From Trichosphaerium sp. ATCC 40318 (lineage: Eukaryota; Discosea; Flabellinia; Trichosidae): a stretch of DNA of 64,000 nucleotides. Every line of letters begins with the position of its first letter. The stretch's first letter is position 1. A program made the translations under genes and the position numbers. Of this stretch, positions 11,999 to 22,900 are shown piece by piece. The notes below the pieces were generated by a model. The model ran no database searches, was not told where the DNA came from, and worked only from the letters and a program-made list of their open reading frames with translations. The stretch is from NCBI GenBank assembly GCA_038496445.1, contig JALMLS010000376.1:682001-746000 (forward strand), in the 5' to 3' direction.

Positions 11999-12157
11999 TT
12001 ATAACCGTTGTGTCAGAAGAATAAAAAAAACCCAATGTTTGTTTGACTTCATCTTCGTTCCAGTCGAATAACCTCATAGTCTATTTTCATCTTCTCTTTC
12101 AAGTGAACCAAGGAGGCTGATGAGGTTACAGTTTATCGTCCGACATTGTTATAAATG

Positions 12158-12183
12158 TTATTGTCCGTATCATTCAAGTTTGC
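12158..12183 (+). repeat. Left 26-bp terminal inverted repeat
   Basis: Exact reverse complement of 15165-15190. It lies just inside the 3' flank of the reductase gene, about 160 bp after that gene's stop. Confidence 0.8.
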
Positions 12184-12209
12184 GTCAGGTTTGGCAGAAG
12201 TATCAAAGT

Positions 12210-12322
12210 GTAAGATCTTGCAAGAACTAACAAAACTGACAGATCTTGTAAGTTCTGCTAGTTCTTGCAAGTTCTGTCAGATTTTGTCCGTTTTGATAGT
12301 TCTTGCAAGAACTGACAGCTTT
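12210..12322. repeat. Left subterminal motif cluster
   Basis: At least four diverged copies, in both orientations, of a motif around AGATCTTGCAAGAACTAACA, interleaved with CTGACAG or CTGTCAG. The first copy, 12213-12233, matches 15050-15070 exactly. The pattern resembles arrayed protein-binding sites. Confidence 0.7.
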
Positions 12323-12393
12323 GATAAAAACCTGCAGAACCAATGCAATGTGAATGCATCACATTCTATAACTCATGACAACGTGCGCCTTCC

Positions 12394-14403
12394 TTGCCGT
12401 CCTTATGTACATTAAGGCAAGATGAAAAAGCACTGTGTCAAAGTCACACATCCATGCTGTTCCATTCTGTCCCTATGACTAGTATGTCTAAACAGTGTCA
12501 GCTGTGGGCATATCGTAACATGGACGGTAAAGAGGTTGTTCCGCCAGTGTTGGCTAACTATGTTGCTTTGGTAGCCACCACATATAAGTTTGCGCTCAAC
12601 GCTAAGGTAGGATCGTTAGCCAAAGTGACTACGATGCAAAGGTTGGCTGATAATGTGTATTTGCCAGAAATTGGCAGAACTGGCTTGAAAGAAGTTGCTG
12701 TTAAGCAACGTAAAGTCTATCCTAAAGTGAACATCACAGATGATAGAATTACCATGTATAAAAAGGTCTTACTACGTATGAATATGAGCTGTATAGCCAA
12801 TACAGTTAGTACTGGATTAGCTGCCAGCTTAACTCCACAACAATGGGAAGTTATGGAAATGTTGGGAGTTGAAAACTCTATGCAACGAGTATCTGTTATT
12901 CGTAATGGTAGGTTGGTTGACAGAGATACTATGTGTAGTAGGTTTGGTAAGGACATAAGTGTAGATACATATAATGCTATCGCAGAAGTAGTTACAGAGG
13001 GTAACAACAAAGCTATACGCAAAGAGCTCACCAGAGTGGCCATTAAGCGTAATAGTGCATGCTATAATAGTGTTTATAATACGGATGAATGGACATGGTT
13101 TGAGGACGCAGTATGTGTGTGGACAGATGGGTCACGTATTCGTATAGCGGCTAGCAATAATGCTGGTGTCGGAGTCTTTTTCGGTGAAAACAATAGGTGT
13201 AATGTCGCATGCAGAGCGGTCACTAAACAAGACATTGACGCAGCTGAATTGGAAGCAGCTATCATAGCTATCAAAGTTGTGCCAGCGTATCACAAGGTTA
13301 GAATAATCACTGACTCCACATATGTAATCAAAGTTGCTACTGCAGATAAAGTGTGTCCGTTCTCACCTAACGCAACTATTGTACAGGAACTTCGTGAAGC
13401 GATTAGTAATAGGCGTACTGAAGGAGGTATTGTGTCATGGCACAAAGTGCCTAGTCATTATGAAAACAAGGTTAGAGCCTACAAAAGACGACCTAAAAAA
13501 ATGAAGGCTTTGCGTAAAGAAATGACAGAGCTGAAAAAGGTATTTGGTGAGGAATTGGACTGGGTTTTAGAAGGTAATGAACAAGCAGACAAGTTGGCTA
13601 ATAGGGGGAGAAGTGAGTCCGTTGTTAAAGGGGTGCCTATCACAGGACCACTAGATTTTTCTATATATGATAGTAATAAGAAACTAGTCGAAGGTAATAT
13701 ACGTAAGTATATAGATATCAAGCACAAAGAGAGTGCCACAGCTGAAATAGTTAAGCGTAGGCCTATCATGTGTGCAGCGGATATGGTATTGTCTTCAATC
13801 AATGGCGGTGTAGCGGATTATTCTATGTCTAAACAAAACATGATTTTGTTTAAAGCTAGAAACAATAAATTGTGCAGTCGTAGTATGATGCATAACCGTA
13901 TTCGTACTGGATGGAAAGGAGTTGATTCTAATAAGTACTCTGATGGTGTATGTGTCTTCTGTCCCTCTGAGGAAACCACTATGCATATTCTAGCGGACTG
14001 TGTTGAACATGAACACATACGTGTGCACAACGCTAAACGTATTAAAAAGGTGATGGATGATAATCTTCCTGGAGTTAAGTACAAGAGGTTTTGGCCGTCC
14101 TCTAATGATCATGCCAGCTTTAAAGCTAGGTATGCACCTTCCGCTGAAGTACGGGAGTTGGGTGCTAAGGCGTACATACCCGCTGGTCTCTCTGATAGCA
14201 TTATTGAGCAAGGTTTTAAAAAGAAAATAGTGACCAAGACACTTAAAGAAGTACAACGCATTTTGGTTAACAATGCGCATGATATATATATATCAAGGTG
14301 TAAAAAGCACGAGGATTGGTGGAAATATAGCGATGGAGAATATGTTGAATGTCCTGAACTAGACAGTATATATAGAAGGTTTGTAGAACCGCCTATTACA
14401 TAA
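12394..14403 (+). CDS. LINE ORF2 C-terminal part: RNase H and C-C-H-C finger (5'-truncated)
   Basis: The intronless 669-codon frame lacks any reverse-transcriptase core motif. It holds an RNase H domain with catalytic D-E-D-D residues in WTDGSRIRI, AELEAAII, ITDSTYVI and NEQADKLAN (residues about 245-400). Then comes a zinc-finger-like motif CVFCPSEETTMHILADC (C-x2-C-x8-H-x3-C), as found after RNase H in I/R1/Tad-type non-LTR retrotransposons. The first 230 residues are probably the thumb/linker after the missing reverse transcriptase. No introns interrupt it, unlike nearly all host genes here. The frame before about 12450 may be host DNA read through by chance, since the element seems to start near there. 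As it stands it cannot encode a complete retrotransposition enzyme. Confidence 0.85.
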   Translation: MPSLCTLRQDEKALCQSHTSMLFHSVPMTSMSKQCQLWAYRNMDGKEVVPPVLANYVALVATTYKFALNAKVGSLAKVTTMQRLADNVYLPEIGRTGLKEVAVKQRKVYPKVNITDDRITMYKKVLLRMNMSCIANTVSTGLAASLTPQQWEVMEMLGVENSMQRVSVIRNGRLVDRDTMCSRFGKDISVDTYNAIAEVVTEGNNKAIRKELTRVAIKRNSACYNSVYNTDEWTWFEDAVCVWTDGSRIRIAASNNAGVGVFFGENNRCNVACRAVTKQDIDAAELEAAIIAIKVVPAYHKVRIITDSTYVIKVATADKVCPFSPNATIVQELREAISNRRTEGGIVSWHKVPSHYENKVRAYKRRPKKMKALRKEMTELKKVFGEELDWVLEGNEQADKLANRGRSESVVKGVPITGPLDFSIYDSNKKLVEGNIRKYIDIKHKESATAEIVKRRPIMCAADMVLSSINGGVADYSMSKQNMILFKARNNKLCSRSMMHNRIRTGWKGVDSNKYSDGVCVFCPSEETTMHILADCVEHEHIRVHNAKRIKKVMDDNLPGVKYKRFWPSSNDHASFKARYAPSAEVRELGAKAYIPAGLSDSIIEQGFKKKIVTKTLKEVQRILVNNAHDIYISRCKKHEDWWKYSDGEYVECPELDSIYRRFVEPPIT

Positions 14404-14619
14404 TTTATTAATTATACCGTCCTGGGGTGAATCTCGATCCACCCGAAAGGACAACAGTGGGTTTACTCAGACTACCCAACCCCATGTAAGAGGCGTGCAT
14501 TGCACGCCTTGGGAAGGGTACACGGCGGCTAACGCCGCCGTGACTTATGTGCGATCCGATTAAGGACTCTGAGGAACTTTGACTTGTCAAATACCTACTT
14601 CAAAAAAAAAAAAAAAAAA
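12450..14619 (+). mobile_element. 5'-truncated non-LTR retrotransposon (LINE) copy
   Basis: It consists of the RNase H frame, a roughly 200-bp GC-richer 3' untranslated part with strong hairpins, and an 18-A tract at 14602-14619. It sits between the two arms of the inverted-repeat element. GTCACA follows the poly-A (14620-14625), and AAGTCACA occurs near the proposed 5' junction (12441-12448), giving a weak candidate target duplication. A 5' truncation is what incomplete reverse transcription produces. The exact 5' junction is uncertain by some tens of bases. Confidence 0.7.
14417..14542 (+). other. Hairpin-rich LINE 3' untranslated region
   Basis: Two strong stems are visible. One has arms 14491-14499 and 14501-14509 (AGGCGTGCA with its complement, almost no loop). 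The other has arms 14521-14529 and 14534-14542 (CACGGCGGC with its complement, loop TAAC). A weaker TGGGT/ACCCA pairing precedes them. The segment is far more GC-rich than its surroundings. LINE reverse transcriptases often recognise 3' RNA structures, which makes this a candidate recognition element. Confidence 0.6.
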
Positions 14620-15009
14620 GTCACATCATCTAACAAGACGATCGCAGTATTTTACTTAGGTGCGCTCTCATTACTACTCACGCAGGAGCCATAAAAACGA
14701 GTACGAATCAGTAATTATTTACATATCAACTTACAAGCACCACGCGCGAATGCTGGCACATTCAGGCGTAAAGAGGAGTATTTAACGTGAGATAACGTTA
14801 AAACCTCAAAGAAAATTCCAAGCGCTTCCAAAGTATCTTGCGCTGCGTGAACATAGCGAAATAATCCGTTTTAGAGTATAGGAGACAATCGTTGGACCGT
14901 AAAGGTCAGAGATATAAACTAATGTACCAAATAAATAATGGTGGTTAAGAACACGTGGTGTCACAATAATTTGTATGCGTTGTACCTGTCCAAGTGGATT
15001 TAGTTTGTT

Positions 15010-15115
15010 CCAGAACTGACAAGATCCGTCAGATCTTGTAGTTTTTGACAGATCTTGCAAGAACTAACAAGATCTTGTAAGAACTAACAGAAGTTGCAAC
15101 ATCTGTCAGATCTGA
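15010..15115. repeat. Right subterminal motif cluster
   Basis: Copies of AGATCTTGCAAGAACTAACA-type motifs mixed with CTGACAAGATC and CTGTCAGATC versions, mirroring the left arm of the same element. Confidence 0.7.
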
Positions 15116-15164
15116 CTAAACACGAAAACCAAAAGTCACAAACAGCAAAAAGTTGCAAAGATTA

Positions 15165-15190
15165 GCAAACTTGAATGATACGGACAATAA
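15165..15190 (-). repeat. Right 26-bp terminal inverted repeat
   Basis: Exact reverse complement of 12158-12183. A few similar bases (AGCAACATT here, AATGTT on the left) continue outside, so the real end may lie slightly further out. Confidence 0.8.
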
Positions 15191-16394
15191 AGTAGCAACA
15201 TTACTTTTTTGGTGACTGAAGGTGTAAAACAAAAGGATGTGAAAGGCAATTGGTTTTAAGCGTCCGAGAAATCCCGAAGAGGGATGTAAGAGTTTGAAAG
15301 AGCCACATGGCACCTCTCAAAGCTTGAATGTCGAAGTAAATTTCGTCGTAGTAGTACAGTTCAAGTTGGAGGTCCTTCTTACAGCGATATTAGTATGTTA
15401 AAGTTTTTGCGTCTAAGCACTATACGAACTGAGCCACTGGTCAGTTTCTTGTATGACTAGTGTTGCCAACCTTGCTGTGGGCACTGGAAGGATGTGAGAG
15501 ATCTCGTGACCCACACCAAACGCCCCTTCATTGTATTGGAGGCGTTCAAGAAGCGCTCACGGATTTTTGTACGGCTCAAAAAGGCGTGTAGTAAGTACGT
15601 GTTGTGACAATTGGGGTCAAATAATGTAGAAGTGTATAACATAAAGATAACACTGACGCTTTTCTCAATAGGGCCTTGAAGTGGGTAAAAAAAAAAGCTC
15701 ATTTATTTCACGAAGCGTCACGTGTTTTTCGGTGTTTGAAAAAAAAACTGAAGGAGTTTTTAGCCAAGGTGAATGGTCTTCGTAATGCCAAGAAAATTAT
15801 CGCACAAGGGTTTGCCAGACGTCAAGTATTGGTTGATCTTTTTACTGTACAAAATTATTACACAATCGCTCTAAACTTAATACAGAACCGTATTATCATT
15901 GTTGTTTTAGTTCGTTCAAGCATGTGTCATAATGTACACAACAATTCAATTCTGGGGAGATAGTAAGGTAGAATATTGATGACGTAAGGGGGTAGTTCAT
16001 CTCGCAAGGGTTATGAAAGAGTCGTTACACGTGCGAGGTAAGGAGAGTGGTTTTATTTTATTACAATTAATTGTAGGTAAGGAACTTCATGATCTCAAAG
16101 ACGGATACGTGAAGAGATTCATATATTAATACGACAATAAAGCGCTTCCGCTTAAAGTAGAAAGTGCATATGTAATTGAGAATACAAAAACTTCGTGGCG
16201 TAGCGTACAACTCCATGGAGGTTAGACTGTGTATTTATTTATTATTATTCAAAACACTGCCAAAACACAACGGACGTTGTTGCCTAAAGGAGAAATAATG
16301 TTAAAACACGAAGGTATATGCAGCCTAGGTACATACAGTCAAATAAGTTGAACACAATTTTTGTTGTTAGAATAGAATCTTTAGTATCCTTTAG
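15191..16394. other. Gene-poor stretch, possible decayed sequence
   Basis: About 1.2 kb with no confident gene. A plus frame at 15676-15963 (95 codons, Lys/Arg-rich start then hydrophobic) has no domain I recognise and no supporting splice structure. The stretch may include degraded transposon sequence and the promoter and first exon of the downstream receptor gene. Confidence 0.4.
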
Positions 16395-19300
16395 CAGTTT
16401 AATGCTGGCGTAGGCTTTTTCGGTTTACTATTACTCGTACTATTCGTGTACCAAACTTTTTGTCTTCGGGGTAATCATACCATAGTATTGGGTATGAGCT
16501 ACCCGCATAACTCAACAACCGACTTTTGGGTACAGATCTTTTTACATGTCAACTAAATTTAAAGAGATTTTTGAACTGATTATTTGAGTAGAATAAGCGC
16601 GGAGAGGCTGTTTTAGCTGGAGTCGAGTTTTGGATCAACAGAACAAATATGAGAGGAGGTATAGAAGTCGCTGGAAAGAACTACACCGTACACAGAATAT
16701 CATACATTGTATTTTCTAACATTCGTTTTATAGATTGCTCTTGAGGCTCTACAAGATGATTTTACTTCGGAAATGGTAGTTAACAATTACAAGACATTTC
16801 TTAGAGAATATCCTGAGATTGATTACTTTCTTGGTTAGTGTCTCCTATTGCTTATAGCGTTCTAACTGGCAAAGGTCCTGCTGGCTCTACAAACAGCATT
16901 GCTGTTGCACAAGGCGTCACGGAGAATGCTGGAAAGTTATTGTTAGGCTTGTTAGTATCTTCTGACAGTTTTGCTCAGAGTGGAAGTCATTCTTTTGCAA
17001 CACTTCCACAAACTTCAAGGTATTTTTTTTGTTTTTTTGATGAACCGAACAGCTTACTGTATTTGCAAGACTTTCTCATGTGACGATGCCATTCCTTCGA
17101 TCAAACGGATGCAAGACTGTAACATATATTATTATGGACACTTTAGGAGAGCTCGCTTGCAATGGATTCACCGAACTTGTATACGAATGAGTTTGCTGAG
17201 ACTTTCTTTGATTTTTGTAATAGGGACTAGAAAATGGGTTCTCGGAACCCAATGTTTTTCATGTGGAGAAAGTCGATTCGCCAACATACGTTCAAAATTG
17301 GACAAGAACTCTTGAAGCACGTGTCACATGTTCTATTTTTAGAACCCTCGTATAATAGTTTCTTACAGGAAGTAATTGAGCTGAACAGTGAAGTGTTATT
17401 CGCTTGTGGCGACGCTCCTCAAGCTCCTATAAATTTCATGCTGCCAAAGATGAGACAGGCTGATTGGACGCCAAAGGCGTTCATCTCTATGCCTTTTGGG
17501 TCTTGGACAACATGGGCTGTAGAAGACAGAGACTATATTAGTGGCGTTAAAGGAGTATGTTTGTATTGTGTTTAGCATTCTGATGATTATTTAGACAAGC
17601 ATCAAGTCAAGGCGTAAAGGTCAATACTTCGGTACTCTCCAGGATTATGCAAAATTGTTGGCACTATCACATCCGAGCATAGAAGGCAACGATCGTATGG
17701 TGGCATCTATTGCTTCATTGGCTTGCACTGTTCTTGAAGCGGCGTTAAACGTAAGTCTTCACATTTTTGTGTTTGTTTTGTAAACAATAAAATTAGGAGA
17801 GTGCCAGTGTCAACACAGAAGATGTCATAGCATCCCTTAAAACAATTGACATCAATACTTTTTTGGGCAGAGTACGTCTCGCTAAACTTCTATCAAGTAG
17901 TATACTAATACTGTTTACAAGCTTCGATACTCATCAAACAATGAGCAACTCACTGATGGCCTTTTGGCACAGATTATAAACGGCTCTGACGAAGTTGTGG
18001 GTCCTCTTTTAAGCGCCTCAGCTCAATTCATTGTTCCAATGCCAACGTGGAAAGAAAGGATATTTAAGGAAGCGTGGGGTACTGTCTGTTTTTGATCTGT
18101 AAACACTAACTTTAGAAAAGGTGAAAGCTCGTATGAAATATCTGTGATTGTAGCTGTTATCATTGCTATCGTACTGACCATGTGTTTTGGTGTGTATATC
18201 ATAGCGTACAAGCAAAGTCTTAAATGTACGTTCGCAACAACCAACACTTGTTGACTTTTTGAAAAGAAAGTCATTTGACTTTTTTGGTGTAGATTCTTCG
18301 CCAGTGTTCATGATTGGCATTCTCATTGGAGCAAACTTGATATTTTTCAGTACTCTTTTTGCTTCTCCAAACAACAGTCAGACGTATGCATGTCACTTAC
18401 ACGACTGGTTTCTATTTTTAGGAGTCAATCTTATGTTTGGGCACGTGTTTTCAACAGTTTTTTTATTTTATTGTCGCTGCATTATTAAACTCGTGACACT
18501 TATTTTTAGATGTTTGTTCGCCAAATCATGGCGTGTTTATTTCCTTTTGAAAGCTTCTAAGTCTTTAAAGCCGATCAAAATAACAGACTTACAAGTTGCA
18601 ACTTATGTTGCATTGTTCTGTAGTCTTTGTCTAGTATCCTTTCATTCAAGATTTCCAACCGCTACTGATATGCTCCTTCACATATAATAGGTGTTATGTT
18701 TAGCATTTAGCACACTTCTTAAGCCATCAAAGATCGTGGTTATCGATAAATATCGTGTTTCGTTCAACTACTATGAGTGTACATTCTCAACAGCCACAAC
18801 AGTTATTGAAGCAGTACAATATGTATCTATTGTACGCTTTGACATATACTTATCAATACGCTGATAAACATAGCTTGTGGTGATGGTGATTGGATGCTAC
18901 ACAGCTTTTTTGATTCGCAAAGTACCTCAGAATATTTTCAATGAAAGCAAGGTTTGTTTTGTTCGTCGTTATTTATTTCTTAATGAGTACTTGTTAGATG
19001 ATTGGTTTCTCAATTTACAATATGACATTGTTTATGGCTGTAGCTACTATTTCAAGGTATACAATAGTTTCTCCAGGATCTAGAGAACAAAGATATACCA
19101 TACACTCATTCTGTGTCATTCTAAGTGCAGGTAACTCGATCGGATATGTGACCTGAAATAACGCTATTTTATTGAAAACTTTAAAGGCTACTTTTTAATG
19201 GCCACTCCCAAATTATAGAGAGCACGTGGACTTCCGCTCTTATGTTCACATAAGAGTCTGTAAGGGTACTATAATTGATATCTGCAAGAGTTGCACAAGG

Positions 19301-19626
19301 CTACCTATGTTAACAAACTATCCTTAAAAATCAAGCTTAGTGTTGACCCAAACACAAAATTGCGTTATTTCAGGTCACAAATGGAAAGGTTTTTATATTG
19401 ACCGCGGATAGGGTTGAGTATTGTTACTATGTTTGCACTATCAAACAAAAAAGAAAAAACCTTAAACAACATGATGCCATCTACTTTATCTGTGGACAGC
19501 CAGCTAGATAGTGCACCTGGAGAAAAACGACTTGCGGAATTAGAAGCGCAAATGGATCAGCTAAAAACTCTCCTTGAAAAAGCGAAGAAAACCCTTGCTA
19601 AAAAGCTAGTCCCAGATAAGATTTAA
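16395..19626 (+). CDS. Class C (GABA-B-like) G-protein-coupled receptor
   Basis: Exons from about 16395 encode a hydrophobic leader (FFGLLLLVLFVYQTFC) and a periplasmic-binding-protein type I ectodomain: GEAVLAGVEFWINRTN, GGIEVAGKNYT, EMVVNNYKTFLREYPEIDYF, SVLTGKGPAG, GKLLLG, FATLPQTS, and near the end ACTVLEAALN and DVIASLKTIDINTFLGRV. A seven-helix region follows: SYEISVIVAVIIAIVLTM, VFMIGILIGANLIFFSTL, CHLHDWFLFLGVNLMFGHVF, a helix in VATYVALFCSLC, and VMVIGCYTAFLIRKVPQNIF with NESK, which is characteristic of GABA-B-type receptors. The last helix is split by an intron (19131-19411), giving CVILSAG joined to LSIVTMFALSNKK. A coiled coil ends the protein (LAELEAQMDQLKTLLEKAKK), as in dimerising GABA-B receptors. 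It is a plasma-membrane sensor for a small ligand. The first exon and start codon are not resolved. There is also an apparent 8-nt frame disruption near 16834. Confidence 0.8.
19131..19411 (+). other. Transposon-bearing intron of the receptor gene
   Basis: The intron runs from GTAACTCG at 19131 to GCGGATAG at 19411, about 280 nt, five times the local norm. Removing it restores a continuous last transmembrane helix and the coiled-coil tail. It contains the inverted-repeat element described separately. Confidence 0.7.
19147..19379. mobile_element. MITE-like element inside a GPCR intron
   Basis: 18-bp perfect terminal inverted repeats, TGTGACCTGAAATAACGC at 19147-19164 and its reverse complement at 19362-19379, bound a 233-bp AT-rich stretch without coding potential. 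Similarity continues imperfectly for about 8 more bases inward. Size and structure fit a miniature inverted-repeat transposable element. No clear target-site duplication was found. Confidence 0.7.
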
Positions 19627-19992
19627 TGAGTGATTAAATGTCTTCTTTGTAGTTTCCAAGTTTTGTTTTTTCACCTCGAACTCAAAAACCGAAACTTGGC
19701 GACATGTTTGGTGCCAAAAACTCACGTTTGTTGGTGACCTTTTTGTACAACATTTTAGCAGAAAACAGCTCATTTTTTAGAGTCTTCAATTGGCTGTACT
19801 CAATTTTCATGTGAAAAGTGCAACTCCCTAGTATTTTTCGTAGCTGCAAGCTAGGCTTTCTTATACGTAAGAAACAACCAGTGTCAATAGAACTTTTTTA
19901 TTTACAATAAATTTCAAAAAGAAAGATGTGCATATTTCACTCTAAAACAATAGTTTTGGGATGTGTTTTTTTTTGTCTTTATAATTCTATTA
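19627..19992. other. Convergent 3' intergenic gap
   Basis: About 365 bases between the receptor stop and the minus-strand DOCK stop. T-rich runs near each end suit polyadenylation regions. No gene or repeat was seen. Confidence 0.5.
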
Positions 19993-22900
19993 TTACAATA
20001 GTCCATTGATATATTGTGATGTTTCTTTCTGTAAAAGCTCAAAAGCTTCTTCCATACTTGTTTGGAATGCACGTTGATCATCACCAATAAGATTATTATT
20101 AAGCTTAAGTGCAAAATGACACAAACGGACAAATTGCGACATTGCTTCTGATAGGGCTGCGATTTTTTCTTCTGGGTGCTTATCAGGGTTACCCAAGAAT
20201 GCTCTCGTAATTGCCAAAGGTCCAGAGTTTACCTCTAAAAAATAAAGTGAATAAAAGGATCAAAAGAAACAACAAAAAGAAAAATCCTGTTAAATGTGAA
20301 CTTACGCAATAGTACTGATCCTTGTAATACACGTTGTAGTGTCTTTGGTTGAGGTGGATCGAGACTTAGCTCGTATTTAATCATAGTAACACGTGTCTGT
20401 ATGAGGTCAACAGCACAGTCCAAAGGACCCATCTTAATGATTTCCTAAAACATAATGTAAATAATCACACTAGCAATTACGCTCATACCTTGTTGACGAC
20501 CTCAAAACGGCGGAACATGTAAGGGAATGCGTGCTTAGTAGTCAACACAGTCTTAATCTGAAACTGTTGCTCTACATCCTCTGAAATCTTACCACCAGTA
20601 GGACTGTAAGGTCTCTTAAAGCTGAACTTACCTAAAGAGAAAAAAAAAGTTAATACAAATAAGACAGAAAGCAGTCTAGGCCGCGAACACGTACGAAGGT
20701 TATGAGACCGTGCAAAATAGTCCAACACTTCATTATACTCTCCATCATACATAGGAGCAACAGCGACGATTTGGACATAATTCTTTTCAGGATCCAAATC
20801 AAGCTCTGAAACAGGTGCATTCTTATTGACAATTTCGACATTACCAATTAATTCGTTCTGTGTATCTTTAATACGATTCATAAAGTCACCAATACGATGC
20901 TCTGATTTCTCCTTATAAATGAACTCTTTACCGTTCATATCTCTGAATCCAGAACCATAGAATCCCACACGGTACGTAGGATATACTAAACGACTCTGAC
21001 CTTTGTTCTAAAAAAAGAAAACAATCAACAAATTGAACCTTGTACTCTTCCAAGAAAATTACAAAATACGTACAGCCTTGACAACTTCTGAGGCTGTGGC
21101 ACTTAAGGTAGAACCAACTTGAGCTATTTTGTCCCATCTATTCATATGACGGTAAACACGAAGTAAAATACGATGAACTTCAAAAGCTAGTTCATGAGCT
21201 AATCCTTTAGCTAAGAAATCTTGAGCCTTGTCAAGGAGTTCAAGACAATTCTCCTCACTAAAAGCGCTAGATATAGCACTACTATCTATAGTAGAAACAT
21301 GAGAATCACAATATTATAACAAGAGTTTTAACACGTACCAGCGAGAAGTGCTAGATTGAGAGGTGTAACATCCTTTACGTTTGGCATGATTGTCTTAAAG
21401 TCACCTCTACGAGTGAATGGTCTCTTACCACTTGCTCTATTCTTCTTTTCCAGGTACTCAGATACAAGAGCAACAGTAGTAAGATGGCATTGGGCTGCTT
21501 CTTCCCAATTACCAAGCTAGAAAAGAGTAAGAAAGATGGTTGAAACCACAAGACTTCCAAAAACTATTTCAACGCACCTTTTCGTGGTAGTCTCCCATGA
21601 AACCAAGCCATTGTAAACGTAGCCTTGGACTGTAAGAGAACTCTTCAGAGATCTTATAGTATAGTTCTTGAACAAGCTCAAAGTCTTTTGTATGAACTTG
21701 CATCTTACGACAAGCTCCAAGAATACGGTAATGTCTACCAATTAATTCTCGGATTTGGGTCTTCCAACTACCAGACTAAAGGATTTTCTTAGTTTTCTGT
21801 CCCTTTAAAATCAAGATATAACAAACATACTTTAAGGGATTTATCGTGTTCACCATAATACGCCAGTGCTTCAAGACCTTCTTGAAGTTCATCAAAGTTC
21901 TACATAGTCAAAATCAGTGGATCAGAGGTTTCAAAAAGTTTTCGAGTGAAATCTTTGGAAAAGATGACGTACAACGTGACCGCCACCCTGCTGGTACTTT
22001 ACGAGTCGTGAAAGTGCTAATGTTGATTGTAATTTAGTGCAAGAAAAGTGCTTCATCTCTTCAAAATTAGCCTAAGAAAACAAGTTAATACAATCAAAAA
22101 AATCCAAGGAATCAGGTATCAAAAAGCGTGCCTTTAAGAATTTGTATATCAAAGACATAGCACCACGTCTCACAACCTTTGGTTGAGAATGAGACTTTCG
22201 CACGAGTTCATACATCAAGTTTCCAATATCCTTTCGGTGAGCAGCAACACGGAACATTTGACTTTAATAAAAGTTACAAACATACTTCAAATGCAACACA
22301 AATTACAAGAACGTACCGTTTAAAGCGATGGATAAAATCGCGCAAAGTTCTTAGGATATCTAGAAGAACCTTCTCTCTGCTATTTACTTCAAGCAATAGA
22401 CTAAAAGTATTCAAGATATCAGCAAAAACACCAAAGTCTTCTTGTAAGTATTCATGGAAATCATCCATAAATTCTTCAATGATAGTTAAAACGATTATGC
22501 TAGATTGAAGTAACATCTCTGGTTCAGTCTAGAAATAACTCAATTAGAGGAGTACAACACGCTTCATATATGAGAACATTATACATACTTTGCGAGGGAA
22601 GGTATTGATGCAAAGACCAAGGAGTTTAAAGAAAGACTTCAAAGTCTTCACATTAGCCATCTTCCACCAATGACGTAGATGATCATTTCTGTTTAGATTA
22701 TCAAGAAGGAACATGATAAGGAATAACCACTCCTTCATTTCAAGTCCATTAGGACTATCAGCCTTACTATTCTTTTCTATCGTATCAACATGTTCAACAG
22801 CCTAAAAAGAGAGGGGTAAGTCTTGAATAAACCGGAAATAAAGGAGAATAACTTACGATTGTAATGAATGGGAAATACATTCCAAGAATCCTTGCACGAA

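Larger units (their letters stand above)
12158..15190. mobile_element. Inverted-repeat element (non-autonomous DNA-transposon-like), interrupted by a LINE
   Basis: A perfect 26-bp inverted repeat is seen at 12158-12183 and 15165-15190 (core TTGTCCGTATCATTCAAG on the left, reverse complement on the right). Inside each arm lies a dense cluster of related short motifs built from GATCTTGCAAGAACTAACA and its reverse complement (left cluster about 12210-12322, right about 15010-15115). A 21-bp unit is shared exactly and in the same orientation (12213-12233 and 15050-15070). Subterminal motif clusters plus terminal inverted repeats are typical of DNA transposons whose transposase binds these sites. 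No transposase gene is present, so this would be a non-autonomous copy. Outer ends and target duplication could not be fixed. Confidence 0.65.

Noticed and set aside
12717-14280. Several minus-strand frames of 60-108 codons
   Set aside because: Shadows of the LINE RNase H frame, which has catalytic motifs on the plus strand.
15676-15963. Plus-strand frame of 95 codons
   Set aside because: No recognised domain or splice context; reported only within the gene-poor stretch.
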